In this document: one piece after another, positions 24,319 to 33,702 of the stretch
Layout of the letters: every line of letters starts with the position of its first letter
How positions within the stretch are numbered: the first letter of the stretch is position 1
NCBI GenBank assembly: GCA_023489235.1
Contig: JAMDDE010000076.1
Location: 1 to 40,473 of the forward strand
Length of the DNA stretch: 40,473 nt
From: Actinomycetota bacterium
GTDB lineage: Bacteria > Actinomycetota > Acidimicrobiia > Acidimicrobiales > JAMDDE01
Reading direction: 5' to 3'
Position numbers and translations under genes: made by a program
The notes under the pieces: model-generated
Told to the model about the DNA's origin: nothing
Databases searched by the model: none
Seen by the model: the letters and a program-made list of their open reading frames with translations, nothing else

Positions 24319-25392
24319 TCAGAACAACCGACTGTCTTGGGAGGCCGGTTGTTGGATGCCCAGATGAGCCCATGCTTTTTCCGTAGCCAGACGTCCACGA
24401 GGAGTTCGAAGTACAAGCCCCTGTCTGACTAGATATGGTTCATAGGCGTCTTCTATTGTATCCATCTCCTCGCCTACGCATTGAGCAAGGGTGCTGAGCC
24501 CCACAGGTTTACCGCCGAACCTAGTGCAAAGCGCTTCCAATATGGCCCTGTCCAATTTGTCCAAGCCTATCTCATCGACACCGAACAGTTCCAAACCCTC
24601 GACTGCGCTAGCATGAGTTATGCGTCCGTCTCCTCTCACCTCTACGAAATCTCTGACGCGCCTCAATAAGCGATTAGCAATCCTAGGAGTTCCACGAGAA
24701 CGCTTGGCTATCTCTGCGGCTCCCTCATGGTCAATCTCTACTCCTAGTATCCGTGCAGAGCGAATGATAATAGCAACCAGGTCAGGAGTATCGTAATAGT
24801 CAAGTCGAGCGACAAACCCAAATCTATCTCGTAGTGGCCCAGCAACCAGGCCAGTCCGGGTAGTAGCACCTATTAGAGTGAACGGTGGGATATCGAGTCT
24901 TATCGAGCGGGCGGTAGGGCCCTTGCCTATCACGATGTCCATCTTGAAGTCCTCCATGGCTGGATAGAGTATTTCTTCTACTGCCCGCGCCATGCGATGT
25001 ATCTCGTCAATGAACAGGACATCACCTTCGTTGAGGTCAGTGAGCATGGCAGCTAGGTCTCCACCTCTGGTGAGCGCAGGTCCAGAGGTGATTCGTAACC
25101 CTACCCCCATTTCTCTGGCCACAACCCCTGCTAAAGAGGTCTTACCCAACCCTGGTGGTCCAGCAAACAGCAGATGGTCTACTGGTTTGTCTCGGATACG
25201 AGCAGCTTCTATGAGTATCTGCAGATGCTCGGTTAGTTGTGGCTGTCCTATGAACTGCGTCAACTGACGCGGGCGTAGAGTAGAATCTCCTTCGAGATCT
25301 TCAGCCGTGGGCAGAGGATCCAAGGAGCGACTGGACGTTTCAGAGTAGCTCTCTACCTCCGAGCTGTTCGAGGAGATCAGTTCTTTTCTCAT
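24319..25392 (-). CDS. ruvB: Holliday junction branch migration helicase RuvB
   Basis: Hexameric AAA+ motor that drives branch migration with RuvA. Visible are [12 protein letters not shown], Walker [15 protein letters not shown], Walker [11 protein letters not shown], sensor 1 [13 protein letters not shown], the arginine finger region GPLRDRFGF, and the C-terminal winged-helix domain with [21 protein letters not shown]. The protein is 357 residues from the ATG at 25392. That ATG overlaps the ruvA TGA and has AGG five bases upstream; the in-frame GTG at 25398 is too close to this site. About 35 acidic/Ser-rich residues precede the core. Confidence 0.97.
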   Translation of the reverse strand: MRKELISSNSSEVESYSETSSRSLDPLPTAEDLEGDSTLRPRQLTQFIGQPQLTEHLQILIEAARIRDKPVDHLLFAGPPGLGKTSLAGVVAREMGVGLRITSGPALTRGGDLAAMLTDLNEGDVLFIDEIHRMARAVEEILYPAMEDFKMDIVIGKGPTARSIRLDIPPFTLIGATTRTGLVAGPLRDRFGFVARLDYYDTPDLVAIIIRSARILGVEIDHEGAAEIAKRSRGTPRIANRLLRRVRDFVEVRGDGRITHASAVEGLELFGVDEIGLDKLDRAILEALCTRFGGKPVGLSTLAQCVGEEMDTIEDAYEPYLVRQGLVLRTPRGRLATEKAWAHLGIQQPASQDSRLF

Positions 25393-25991
25393 CTCCACCT
25401 GGCCAGTTCACGTAAGGCGTCTCTCAGGAGTTCCTCTATGCTCAAAGAGCTGTCCAAAGAAGAAAGTGCTCTCTGTGCTTGGTCAGAACGATACCCTAGG
25501 CTCATCAGCGCTTGGATCACCTCCTCTTGGGCTGTGGTCAACCTCCCTGATGCTTTAGTAGATACATCTGTACCGGTGGATGCCAGAGTGGGAACGACGG
25601 TCTTCAACTCCACCAATAACCTCTCTGCCGTTCTCGTCCCTATACCAGGTATGCTCGTCAGCGCATGAGCATCACCCCTGTCTACAATGTCGGCTAACTC
25701 GTCTGCGGAATAAGATGAGAGGATTGCCAGTGCCATGGAAGGCCCTACGCCGTGCACACCCAGGAGCACCTCGAAGTACCTTCTTTCTTGAAGTGTTGCG
25801 AAGCCGTACAGAGTTATAGAATCGTCACGTACACGCGTATGCACATACAGCAATAGTTCATCTCCTACCCCCTGTAGGTTTGCAGCCAAAGTCGCTGGAA
25901 CAGTTAGTCTATAACCAACTCCACCGACATCGAGGAGTAAAGATAGAGGACCCTCTCTATCAAGCAGCACTCCCCGCAATGACCCAATCAT
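25389..25991 (-). CDS. ruvA: Holliday junction branch migration protein RuvA
   Basis: Tetrameric junction-binding subunit that loads RuvB. The 200-residue protein begins [20 protein letters not shown] (OB-fold domain I), continues with two helix-hairpin-helix motifs ([14 protein letters not shown] and [18 protein letters not shown]) and ends with the small domain III that contacts RuvB ([20 protein letters not shown]). A TTG at 25994 also opens the frame, but the ATG at 25991 has GAGGGG five bases upstream. The gene lies 87 bases after ruvC and overlaps ruvB by four bases. Confidence 0.97.
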   Translation of the reverse strand: MIGSLRGVLLDREGPLSLLLDVGGVGYRLTVPATLAANLQGVGDELLLYVHTRVRDDSITLYGFATLQERRYFEVLLGVHGVGPSMALAILSSYSADELADIVDRGDAHALTSIPGIGTRTAERLLVELKTVVPTLASTGTDVSTKASGRLTTAQEEVIQALMSLGYRSDQAQRALSSLDSSLSIEELLRDALRELARWR

Positions 25992-26078
25992 CAACGCCCC
26001 TCAACGCTCTCGCTCAAATCACGAACCAACTCGAGACTCTACTAACAATACCAACTTACAAAGAGGTAGTTATGAGTA

Positions 26079-26651
26079 TCACATACCATGTCGTCTCCCA
26101 ATTCCGGTAGCCCTATCTGCTGCTTTCCTGAAAGGAAGAGTGAATACATGACAAAGTGCCAGGGCTAGAGCATCAGCTACGTCGGGTGGTTTGGGCTCAA
26201 CCGTCAATTTGAGCAAGTTGGATACCATTGATTGGACAGATATTTTGTCAGCAGCACCATATCCAGTAACTGCCATTTTCACCTCGTTGGCCGAGTACTC
26301 CACGACTTGACATCCAGCACGGTAAGCGCACGCTAGTGCTATCCCGCTGGCCTGACCAACTGCCATGGCCGTAAGTGCATTGGTTTGGAAGACGACTCGT
26401 TCGACTACAACTACCGTCGGGACAAACTCCTTGAGGAGCTGAGAGAACTCCTCTTGGAGCTGGGCCAATCGAGCAGGAAGGGTCAGATCCCTATCGGTGC
26501 TGATCACTCCTGCTGCAACTACCTTGGCTCCGGAGGAAGTGGATGCGGTTGATGTACTCGAAGTATGAAGCGATCGGTTCTCGTCACCCTCCCATTCGAG
26601 TACTCCGTAACCACAGCGGGTAAGCCCTGGATCTACTCCCATAACGAACAT
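26079..26651 (-). CDS. ruvC: crossover junction endodeoxyribonuclease RuvC
   Basis: Resolves Holliday junctions as a dimer. The four catalytic acids are in place: Asp7 (GVDPG), Glu84 (VVVERVVFQTN), Asp157 and Asp160 (PPDVADALALA). Compared with E. coli RuvC there is an insertion of about 15 residues rich in Ser and Thr (about 28-41) in the hairpin after the first strand; its role is unknown. The ATG lacks a strong ribosome site, and TATTAT lies just seven bases before it, so a short-leader or leaderless transcript is possible. It precedes ruvA and ruvB, the normal order. Confidence 0.96.
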   Translation of the reverse strand: MFVMGVDPGLTRCGYGVLEWEGDENRSLHTSSTSTASTSSGAKVVAAGVISTDRDLTLPARLAQLQEEFSQLLKEFVPTVVVVERVVFQTNALTAMAVGQASGIALACAYRAGCQVVEYSANEVKMAVTGYGAADKISVQSMVSNLLKLTVEPKPPDVADALALALCHVFTLPFRKAADRATGIGRRHGM

Positions 26652-26856
26652 CTGTTTTATAATAGCGCAAAATCAACTAAATGTGTGGAATAGGAAATAG
26701 CGCCTTGTCGAATATAGTTCAGCCTTGTTGCCGTCCTCCAAGCCCTTTGGTAGCCCGGAGAACGATCAGCTAGCTGAAGGGTGTGTCGTTCAGCCTTGTT
26801 GCCGTCCTCTAGGCCTCGTGTCCTTCTTAGCAGGACTTGCTCACTCTGAGAGTGGC
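26652..26856. repeat. yebC-ruvC gap with 22-bp direct repeats
   Basis: GTTCAGCCTTGTTGCCGTCCTC appears at 26717-26738 and 26788-26809, a period of 71 bases. On the minus strand the copies are preceded by small stem-loops (for example CCAA pairing with TTGG), recalling the hairpin-GGAGG layout of the IS200/IS605-like elements. A GTG-initiated 67-codon frame fills the gap exactly (26657-26860), overlapping the yebC stop. Since the repeat period is not a multiple of three, the two copies are read in different frames, and I do not regard the frame as a gene. Confidence 0.6.
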
Positions 26857-27603
26857 TCACTCGGCAAGAGCAAGCACCTCGTCAGGGATGTCGAAGTTGG
26901 AGTGAATGTTCTGGACATCATCGTGTTCATCGAGTGCTTCGAGAAGCTTCAACACCTTTTTGGCTTCAGTCGGGTCGGTGATTTCGATGGTGGTAGTAGG
27001 CACCATGGAAATCTCAGCACTGTCCTTGGCCAGCCCTGCCCTGTCCAAAGCTGCCTCAAGAGAGGTGAGACTACTGGGAGTACAAACAAGCATCCAATGA
27101 TCTCCTTGGTCGACAAGATCCTCCCCTCCCTCTTCCAGCGCTACTTCCATTATCTCCTCTTCGGAGAGACTCTTCGGCAAAGTGATAACTCCTTTGCGCT
27201 CGAACTGCCAAGAGACAGCTCCTGGCTCTGCCGTCGAGCCACCATTGCGGGAGAATATATTCCTTATCTCTGCAGCAGTCCTGTTCCGGTTATCGGTGAG
27301 GCACTCGACTATTACAGCTACGCCATCCGGAGCATATCCTTCGTAGGTAACAGCCTCGTAACGAACCCCTTCGAGCTCACCCGTGCCCCGTTTGATGGCC
27401 CTTTCTATAGTGTCCATGGGGACAGAAGCTGCTCGGGCCTTCTCGTACATAGTTCGCAAAGTGGCGTTCGAGCTGAGATCACCTCCACCATCCCGAGCAG
27501 CCACTTCCAGCTGGCGGATCAATTTGGCAAATAGTTTGCCTCTCGCTTTGTCTTGCGCGCCTTTACGATACTTAGTGGTAGCCCACTTGGAATGTCCTGA
27601 CAT
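26857..27603 (-). CDS. YebC/PmpR family protein
   Basis: Conserved cytoplasmic protein of the YebC family; members have been described as DNA-binding regulators and, for the YebC2 branch, as translation factors acting on difficult proline stretches. The 248-residue protein begins SGHSKWATTKYRKGAQDKAR, the family hallmark, followed by KLIRQLEVAARDGG and, in the second domain, YEGYAPDGVAVIVECLTDNR, and GGSTAEPGAVSWQFERKGVI. The ATG start is consistent with the universal MSGHSKW N-terminus. It begins seven bases after pdxT and stands upstream of ruvC, the standard actinobacterial position. Confidence 0.95.
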   Translation of the reverse strand: MSGHSKWATTKYRKGAQDKARGKLFAKLIRQLEVAARDGGGDLSSNATLRTMYEKARAASVPMDTIERAIKRGTGELEGVRYEAVTYEGYAPDGVAVIVECLTDNRNRTAAEIRNIFSRNGGSTAEPGAVSWQFERKGVITLPKSLSEEEIMEVALEEGGEDLVDQGDHWMLVCTPSSLTSLEAALDRAGLAKDSAEISMVPTTTIEITDPTEAKKVLKLLEALDEHDDVQNIHSNFDIPDEVLALAE

Positions 27604-27610
27604 TGACGGC

Positions 27611-28219
27611 CTAACTACTCCCTTCTTTGACCATCTCGACGAAGAATTGATGCAGCCGGGTATCGTTCGATAGCTCAGGATGGAACGAACTAGCCAACAT
27701 AGTACCTTGCTTGAGCAGAACGGGGGTTGGCTCAGTCAAAGCGGAATCTTTATAGGTGGCAAGAGTCTCCACTTCGGGTCCGACCGATTCAACTATTGGT
27801 GCTCGAATGAACACAGCCCTCAGTGGTGCACCGCCTTTGTCGATCACGCTTATGTCGAGGTCGGCTTCGAATGAGGCTATCTGCCTCCCAAAGCCGTTCC
27901 TCCGCACTGCTATATCCATGGCTTCACAGGAACGTTGATCGGCTCTTCCATCCAATATACGTCGAGCCAACAGTACAGCTCCTGCACATGTGCCGAACAC
28001 TGGCATGCCCTCTTTGATCATTTGAGTCATTGGTTCGAACAGTCCAGACGACTCAGCCAACATGTAGATGGTGGTCGACTCTCCTCCAGGAATTACCAAA
28101 CCGTCTATGTGACTGAGCTCTCCAGGGGAAGCAACTTCCATGGCACTGACTCCTAGTCGAGCAAACATCTGGAGGTGCTCGGAGACATCTCCTTGGAGGG
28201 ATAGGACTCCTATACGCAC
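27611..28219 (-). CDS. pdxT: pyridoxal 5'-phosphate synthase glutaminase subunit
   Basis: Class I glutaminase that supplies ammonia to PdxS in the DXP-independent vitamin B6 route. Motifs are IGVLSLQGDVSEHLQM, VIPGGESTT, the catalytic cysteine in FGTCAGAVLLA, and the His-Glu pair in SSFHPELSNDTR. The frame is open to a TTG at 28264, but the GTG at 28219 has AGGT nine bases upstream and gives the usual N-terminus, so a 202-residue protein is preferred. It follows pdxS by 65 bases. Confidence 0.95.
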   Translation of the reverse strand: MRIGVLSLQGDVSEHLQMFARLGVSAMEVASPGELSHIDGLVIPGGESTTIYMLAESSGLFEPMTQMIKEGMPVFGTCAGAVLLARRILDGRADQRSCEAMDIAVRRNGFGRQIASFEADLDISVIDKGGAPLRAVFIRAPIVESVGPEVETLATYKDSALTEPTPVLLKQGTMLASSFHPELSNDTRLHQFFVEMVKEGSS

Positions 28220-28284
28220 GGGAGCACTACCTGAGGTATACGAAGTGAGTTGACTGCTTGCCAACTACGGTCGACCAACTTGGA

Positions 28285-29226
28285 TCACCAACCACGTTCG
28301 GCCAACTTGAGGTTCAAAGATGCTATCTCGCTGCCTGACATTGCCTCCCCCAACCCTCTACTGACCTTAACCAACAAGTCGGGATCATCGTAGTGCGCAG
28401 TTGCCTCCACGATGGCAGCTGCTCTTCGTGACGGATTCTCACTCTTGAAAATACCGGAGCCTACAAATACTGCCTCGGCACCTAACTGCATGACCAAAGC
28501 AGCATCTGCAGGGGTTGCTATACCCCCGGCACAGAATAGAGGAACGGGTAAATGTCCAGTGTTGGCCACCTCCTCTACTAGAGGAAGAGGTGCTTGATGC
28601 TGCTTGGCCAATGCATATAGCTCGGCATGGTCAGCGCTGGAGAGTCTGCGGATATCAGAGGTTATGGAGCGGATATGGCGTACTGCCTCGACTACGTTAC
28701 CCGTTCCCGCCTCCCCCTTGGATCGAATGAGAGCTGCACCTTCGGAAATTCTTCGGAGAGCCTCACCTAAGTTGTTGGCACCGCACACGAAGGGAATCTT
28801 GAAAGCCCACTTGTCTATATGGTGTTCTTCATCGGCGGGGGTAAGCACCTCGCTCTCGTCTATGTAATCCACCCCTAGAGCCTGCAGAATCTGGGCTTCA
28901 ACGAAATGTCCGATCCGCGCTTTGGCCATGACCGGGATGGTTACGGCTCTCTGAATCTCCTCGATCAACGCCGGGTCGCTCATACGCGCTACCCCACCGT
29001 CACGTCGAATATCTGCTGGCACTCTCTCGAGGGCCATCACTGCCACTGCCCCTGCGTCCTCTGCAATCTTTGCGTGTTCGGCAGTAACTACATCCATGAT
29101 AACCCCGCCTCTGAGCATCTCGGCCAACCCGCGCTTTACCAGGTAAGTACCGGTGGCTCTCTCCTGGGCTAGGGCATCCCCGTTACGCTTCTGACTGGTA
29201 GTATCATCATGGCTGTTCACGTTCAC
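28285..29226 (-). CDS. pdxS: pyridoxal 5'-phosphate synthase synthase subunit
   Basis: Builds PLP from ribose 5-phosphate, glyceraldehyde 3-phosphate and ammonia as a dodecamer with PdxT. The 313-residue protein has [20 protein letters not shown], the lysine in [72 protein letters not shown], and [17 protein letters not shown]. These are the near-invariant segments of the family, including both active-site lysine regions. The start is GTG; a further GTG two codons on is equivalent. About 26 residues precede the conserved core. The gene is divergent from the debranching enzyme, with only 52 bases between them for both promoters. Confidence 0.97.
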   Translation of the reverse strand: MNVNSHDDTTSQKRNGDALAQERATGTYLVKRGLAEMLRGGVIMDVVTAEHAKIAEDAGAVAVMALERVPADIRRDGGVARMSDPALIEEIQRAVTIPVMAKARIGHFVEAQILQALGVDYIDESEVLTPADEEHHIDKWAFKIPFVCGANNLGEALRRISEGAALIRSKGEAGTGNVVEAVRHIRSITSDIRRLSSADHAELYALAKQHQAPLPLVEEVANTGHLPVPLFCAGGIATPADAALVMQLGAEAVFVGSGIFKSENPSRRAAAIVEATAHYDDPDLLVKVSRGLGEAMSGSEIASLNLKLAERGW

Positions 29227-29278
29227 AGAAGTAGTTTACCAAACAAGAAGGTCTAAGCAGGAAGGCAAATCCCTTTTC

Positions 29279-31510
29279 ATGGATATACGAGTAGGTCCAG
29301 CAGCAATCACGATTCACACCGACGACGAGGTGATCGTCTGCGATCCTGATGCATCGATATCCTCTAATCTCGAGCAAGGATACTTTGCCAGTGATACGCG
29401 CTTCGTATCCGGTTATCGGCTCAAGCTCGGTAGGCTACATCCAGTTCTGATGAACAGTGCGGCCGTAGAGGCATGTTCCGCACGATTCGAGTACACCAAC
29501 CCAGACCTCGTCACCACTAGAGGACCCCTGAGGCGACAGTCGCTCCACTTGCGCTTGGATAGGATCCTCGGTAAAGGAGTGCACGAGGACTACGACCTGA
29601 CCAACTACTCATCATCACCTATAGACGTGGACCTGGAAGTGAGCATCGAATCTGACTTCGCAGATCTATTCGACGTGAAGTCACACCAACTAATACGACG
29701 GGGACTGTTGCAAAGCACTTGGGATGAACGATCTCAGGTGCTTACCACCAGGTATCGCAACGGGGATTTCACCCGTGCAATCGAACTACGAGTCAATCGC
29801 AATCAATCAGCCACTGAGTTTGCCAATGGAGGACTGCTCTGGCGAATCAGACTTCAACCAGCCGAGAGTTGGCACACTTGCTTGTTATGGGCTGTGGACA
29901 CCGGAACAGGGAAGTTCGGTAAGCCAGGGCAGGAATGCCATGCGCTTGGTGGTCATGACTCCATGCATTTGCGCGCCAGGCGCCAATGGGTGGCTAATGC
30001 CACTCGCTTCGCCACCGACGATCACGAAGTGACGGCTGTCGCCTCGCAAGCCATCTCCGACCTATCCAGTCTTCGTATCCACTTGCACGATGAAGAGGCT
30101 GCAGCATGGGTCAAGGCAGACAAAGCCCCTTCTCGTCTACCTTCTGACACATGGGTACCATCAGCTGGGGTACCATGGTTCGTCTCCTTGTTCGGACGTG
30201 ATGCCTTAGTGGTGTCCCTTCAGACACTTGCTTTGGCCCCAAGGTTCGCCCTTGGAGCATTACGTGCCTTAGCTGCATTGCAAGCAGATGCCTACGACGA
30301 CTCCAGAGACATGCAACCAGGCAAGATCGAGCATGAAGTCCGCCATGGCGAGCTAGCCTCACTGCACTTGATCCCTCATACGCCATACTATGGTTCACAC
30401 GATGCTACGACACTGTATGTGTGGACTGCTGCGGAAGCATGGAGGTGGCACGGAGATCGTGATGAGCTCAATGCAGTTCGTCCTCACGTAGAGCGAGCAC
30501 TTGCTTGGATAGATCGTGATGGCGATCTCGACGGAGACGGGCTGCAGGAGTACAAGACGCGTGCCAAGGTGGGTGGTTACTTCAACCAGGGATGGAAGGA
30601 CTCAGGGGAGGCGATCGTGCATGCGGACGGATCCCTGCCCTCTCTCCCTATCGCCCTTTGTGAACTGCAAGGATATGTAGTGGCAGCCAAGCGGGCATGG
30701 GCATCTGTGCTGAAAGAGGCTTACCACGACGGTGTGGCCGCGTCCAAATTACAATCGGATGCAGATGCCCTAGCGGAGCGCATAGAGAAACAGTTTTACT
30801 GGGAAGAAGAACATACGTATTACTTAGGGCTTGATGGCGACAAGCGACCAATAGCATCGGTTGGTTCAAACCCTGCTCATCTACTCTGGGCTGGGGCAGT
30901 GCCCATGGAGAGGGCTAGAGAAGTAGCGGAACGTTTGTTGATGGACGACATGTGGAGTGGCTGGGGTATACGCACTCTGTCGAGTTCCCACCCCTCCTAC
31001 AATCCATTCTCCTATCAGCTGGGTTCCGTATGGCCCCATGACAACGCCATTGCCGTGGCAGGATTTCGCCGTTACGGTTTGGATCAGCAAGCAGCCAAGG
31101 TTGCACGAGCTATATTCGATGCTGCTCAACGATTTCTCTCTCGACGATTACCTGAGCTGTTTGCAGGTCTTTCTCGTGACGAGGGGTCATTCCCTGTACA
31201 GTACCTAGGGGCCAATGTTCCTCAGGCCTGGGCTGCAGGTGCAGTAGTGCACTTACTCTCCTCACTACTCGGCCTCCGTGCTGATGCACCCAATCACACA
31301 CTCGTGGTTGAACCTGCCCTACCGAATTGGCTAACCGAACTGAGCGTAGAAAACCTCTCGGTTGGGGATGCTGCTGTCGACTTGAAGGTCAGGCGTGAGG
31401 CTGACAATCGTCACTCCTTGGAAGTAACAAAGAGAAAGGGAGATATCGAGGTGCGTCTAGAACCGGATTGGAAGGAGAGGGATTGGATGGAGAGTAGAGA
31501 GCGGACCTGA
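29279..31510 (+). CDS. glycogen debranching enzyme-like amylo-alpha-1,6-glucosidase
   Basis: A 743-residue protein of the amylo-alpha-1,6-glucosidase type, expected to act on glycogen or other alpha-glucans. The N-terminal beta-rich domain (about 1-215) has NLEQGYFASDTRFVSGY, typical of the bacterial GDE N-terminal module. The (alpha/alpha)6 catalytic domain follows, with PWFVSLFGRDALVVSLQTL, HDATTLYVWTAAEAWRW, DGDGLQEYKTRAKVGGYFNQ, GWKDSGEAIVHADG and YQLGSVWPHDNAIAVAGF, which carry the acidic residues expected of the active site. It stands alone on the plus strand between pdxS and the protease, where the mycobacterial block has other genes. Exact substrate is not predictable. Confidence 0.88.
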   Translation: MDIRVGPAAITIHTDDEVIVCDPDASISSNLEQGYFASDTRFVSGYRLKLGRLHPVLMNSAAVEACSARFEYTNPDLVTTRGPLRRQSLHLRLDRILGKGVHEDYDLTNYSSSPIDVDLEVSIESDFADLFDVKSHQLIRRGLLQSTWDERSQVLTTRYRNGDFTRAIELRVNRNQSATEFANGGLLWRIRLQPAESWHTCLLWAVDTGTGKFGKPGQECHALGGHDSMHLRARRQWVANATRFATDDHEVTAVASQAISDLSSLRIHLHDEEAAAWVKADKAPSRLPSDTWVPSAGVPWFVSLFGRDALVVSLQTLALAPRFALGALRALAALQADAYDDSRDMQPGKIEHEVRHGELASLHLIPHTPYYGSHDATTLYVWTAAEAWRWHGDRDELNAVRPHVERALAWIDRDGDLDGDGLQEYKTRAKVGGYFNQGWKDSGEAIVHADGSLPSLPIALCELQGYVVAAKRAWASVLKEAYHDGVAASKLQSDADALAERIEKQFYWEEEHTYYLGLDGDKRPIASVGSNPAHLLWAGAVPMERAREVAERLLMDDMWSGWGIRTLSSSHPSYNPFSYQLGSVWPHDNAIAVAGFRRYGLDQQAAKVARAIFDAAQRFLSRRLPELFAGLSRDEGSFPVQYLGANVPQAWAAGAVVHLLSSLLGLRADAPNHTLVVEPALPNWLTELSVENLSVGDAAVDLKVRREADNRHSLEVTKRKGDIEVRLEPDWKERDWMESRERT

Positions 31511-31519
31511 AGGAACAAC

Positions 31520-32344
31520 TCAAAGTTCTCGAAGTACTGCGAGGCGTAATTCTAGACCGCTCTTCCTCGTCCAGCACCACAAAATAGGCCAAGCGTTCTT
31601 CCACGGTGCCTCTGTCAATGGCATAAGTTCGGCGTTCGTAGTCCTCACCTTGTCCAATACGGAGCACAGTGCCGGGGGGTACCTAGTGATAGCAACTCCT
31701 GTCAGATCTGCCTCTATCTCTCTCTCCACTCTTTGTAACCTGGTGAACACCGTCCATCCGAGCTTCGGAGAAATCCAGCTAAGAGAGGTGGAGAGGGCAG
31801 CGGAGACCGCATTCAATCCATTATCCCCTTGTTTGATGTGGGCGAGCTCATGGGCAAGCACTCCCTCCAGTTCAACCAAGCTCATTAGGGTAATCATCTT
31901 GGTACTGAGTACTATGACGGCGTGCTTGCGATTCCGTCCCAGAGTTCCCGCCCCCAAGAGATCCTTGTCATAGACCATTAGCTGTGGTTTGGCGATACCC
32001 GAAGTAGTACAGAGGGCCTCCAATAAGTTGTAGGCCCGAGGCTCTTCCGCTGGAGAGACAGCCCTGGCCTCCAGTTGGCGCAAGATAAACGGAGTTGCGT
32101 TATACCACATGACCAGCCCACAAAGGAGTGCCGTGATGGCCCCGACAGGCCAGTTAACCCATGGAGGAACGAATGCAAGCAGTATTGTTGCTACTATCAG
32201 ACCGCAAATACCTGCCAATAAGGCAACTACGGCAACTGCACTACGATGGGCAGTCGACCTTCCTCTTTCCATCTCTCCTGATGAGCTAGGAGGCCATCCA
32301 AAACGATAACCGTACTTATTGGAGGCTAGTCGACTAGCTGCCAT
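31520..32344 (-). CDS. M48-family membrane zinc protease (HtpX-like)
   Basis: Membrane metalloprotease of the M48 family, involved in general in turnover of membrane proteins. The 274-residue protein has two hydrophobic helices (about 36-58 and 65-83), then the protease domain. The zinc motif is HELAH, with the third ligand in EIEADLTG. NLLEALCTTSGIAKPQLMVY is the usual entry to the domain. Compared with E. coli HtpX the C-terminal part is short. GGAGG lies eight bases before the ATG. It is last in the pgsA-acyltransferase-pimA run and converges on the debranching gene with nine bases between stops. Confidence 0.9.
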   Translation of the reverse strand: MAASRLASNKYGYRFGWPPSSSGEMERGRSTAHRSAVAVVALLAGICGLIVATILLAFVPPWVNWPVGAITALLCGLVMWYNATPFILRQLEARAVSPAEEPRAYNLLEALCTTSGIAKPQLMVYDKDLLGAGTLGRNRKHAVIVLSTKMITLMSLVELEGVLAHELAHIKQGDNGLNAVSAALSTSLSWISPKLGWTVFTRLQRVEREIEADLTGVAITRYPPALCSVLDKVRTTNAELMPLTEAPWKNAWPILWCWTRKSGLELRLAVLREL

Positions 32345-32424
32345 GACAGACCTCCTCGATGAGTGTTAGACGCCTAGCCCGATAGGTGGACAGCAGAGAG
32401 GATAGGATCTGTCGAGCTGAACTA

Positions 32425-33534
32425 TCAGACTTGCTGAAGCATCGATCTGTACTGTTGCACATAACGTTCGGAAAGCTTAGTAAAAGAAAACGAAGCGGCG
32501 TAACTGTGAGCCTCTTCGAGCTTGTATGGTGCTGCCATACCTCTAGAGTACTCCCAGTCATCAATGGCATTTGCAATAGCTGCAGCAAGTTCAGATGGAT
32601 CTCCTGGTGGGACCAGTACTCCGTACCCATCCAACACCTCTCTGTATCCGGATATATCACTAGCCACCACCACACAACGAGATGCCATTCCTTCAAGGAG
32701 CACCATACCGAACGACTCCCCTGCCAATGAAGGAGCACAAAGGATATGAGCTGCTTTCAATCGAGAAGCCAGTTCATGTTGGTCCAAGACTCCGAGGAAA
32801 GAGACATTATCCATCGAGGTGGTGGTTCGTTTAGCCTGTTCGCTCAAGGGACCGTCACCAACCACCCACAAGTTGACATGCGAAGGAAGTTGTTTGAATG
32901 CATTCAACAGCACCTGCAATCCCTTGCGAATCTCATGACGACCCACGAAGATGACGGTAGGGCCATCGACAGGCCAAGGATCTGCTCTATCAATCTCGTC
33001 TAGATCTATTCCATTCCACAGTACTGACACGTTGCCCGCTGTCCGCCCCAACACTGCCAATGCCGTAGCTTTTGCCGCCTCTGAAACAGCTACGCTCCTT
33101 TTCATTCGCCATAGCAGAGGTGATAGAAGACGACCATATAACCGATAAGGGATGCTTGCTCCAGCACGGTGGTAGGTACCTATTATTGGTACTTTGGATG
33201 TCAACAGGAAGACCTGGTTGGGTCCTGGGGCTAGCGGCTCATGCAGATGTACGATGTCAAACGTATGTTCATGAAGTACTTTAGCTGTCAGCAAGGCTGC
33301 ACGGGGTCCTAAGGCAACTGGAGCAATCGATCCATTGGCCGGTAGAGGAGTTGCTCGTCCGACAGGTAGCACCCATGGCTCTTTTGGAGGTGAGGATGCT
33401 GGAGATACAACCACGACCTCATGGCCCTGACGAATCAGCCCTTCTGCCAGTCCTTTCACTTGATTCTTGACTCCACCTGGCCTGTCCCAGCTATAGGGGC
33501 AAACCATGGCTATGCGCAAATGCTGCCAATCCAT
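32425..33534 (-). CDS. PimA-like GT4 glycosyltransferase
   Basis: GT-B fold retaining glycosyltransferase most like PimA, which puts the first mannose on phosphatidylinositol at the cytoplasmic face of the membrane. Over 369 residues it shows MVCPYSWDRPGGVKNQV at the N-terminus, VHLHEPLAPGPN, GTYHRAG with the histidine of the acceptor site, the Arg/Lys pair in FVGRHEIRKGLQVLL, and PSLAGESFGMVLLEGMA with the nucleotide-sugar-binding Glu. These match the residues known in mycobacterial PimA. The position after the acyltransferase is also the mycobacterial order. Sugar and acceptor cannot be proved here. Three 18-base repeats sit upstream of the start. Confidence 0.87.
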   Translation of the reverse strand: MDWQHLRIAMVCPYSWDRPGGVKNQVKGLAEGLIRQGHEVVVVSPASSPPKEPWVLPVGRATPLPANGSIAPVALGPRAALLTAKVLHEHTFDIVHLHEPLAPGPNQVFLLTSKVPIIGTYHRAGASIPYRLYGRLLSPLLWRMKRSVAVSEAAKATALAVLGRTAGNVSVLWNGIDLDEIDRADPWPVDGPTVIFVGRHEIRKGLQVLLNAFKQLPSHVNLWVVGDGPLSEQAKRTTTSMDNVSFLGVLDQHELASRLKAAHILCAPSLAGESFGMVLLEGMASRCVVVASDISGYREVLDGYGVLVPPGDPSELAAAIANAIDDWEYSRGMAAPYKLEEAHSYAASFSFTKLSERYVQQYRSMLQQV

Positions 33535-33555
33535 CGAGGATCATTCTCAATGCGC

Positions 33556-33609
33556 ATCGAACCCATCAGAGAAATCGAACCCATCAGAGAAATCGAACCC
33601 ATCAGAGAA
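33556..33609. repeat. three perfect 18-bp tandem repeats upstream of the pimA-like gene
   Basis: ATCGAACCCATCAGAGAA is repeated three times without change (33556-33573, 33574-33591, 33592-33609), 22-75 bases before the glycosyltransferase start. Read on the minus strand each unit contains ATGGGTTCG. They lie in the 168-base gap after the acyltransferase stop. Function unknown; a binding site or a slippage product are both possible. Confidence 0.9.
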
Positions 33610-33702
33610 GTAGCACACCGTTGCAGGCTTACTCTGGTCTTGACGGTGATAGGGTCTGCAAGACAGCCGGATAGAGTGCTTCGACAGAAGAACATAAGAG
33701 GC

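Noticed and set aside
26657-26860. 67-codon GTG frame between yebC and ruvC as a real gene
   Set aside because: It contains the two direct repeats in different frames, so the protein sequence is not conserved between copies; no known domain.
26725-27534. 269-codon plus-strand reading frame antisense to yebC
   Set aside because: Mirrors the conserved yebC sequence; no recognisable domain.
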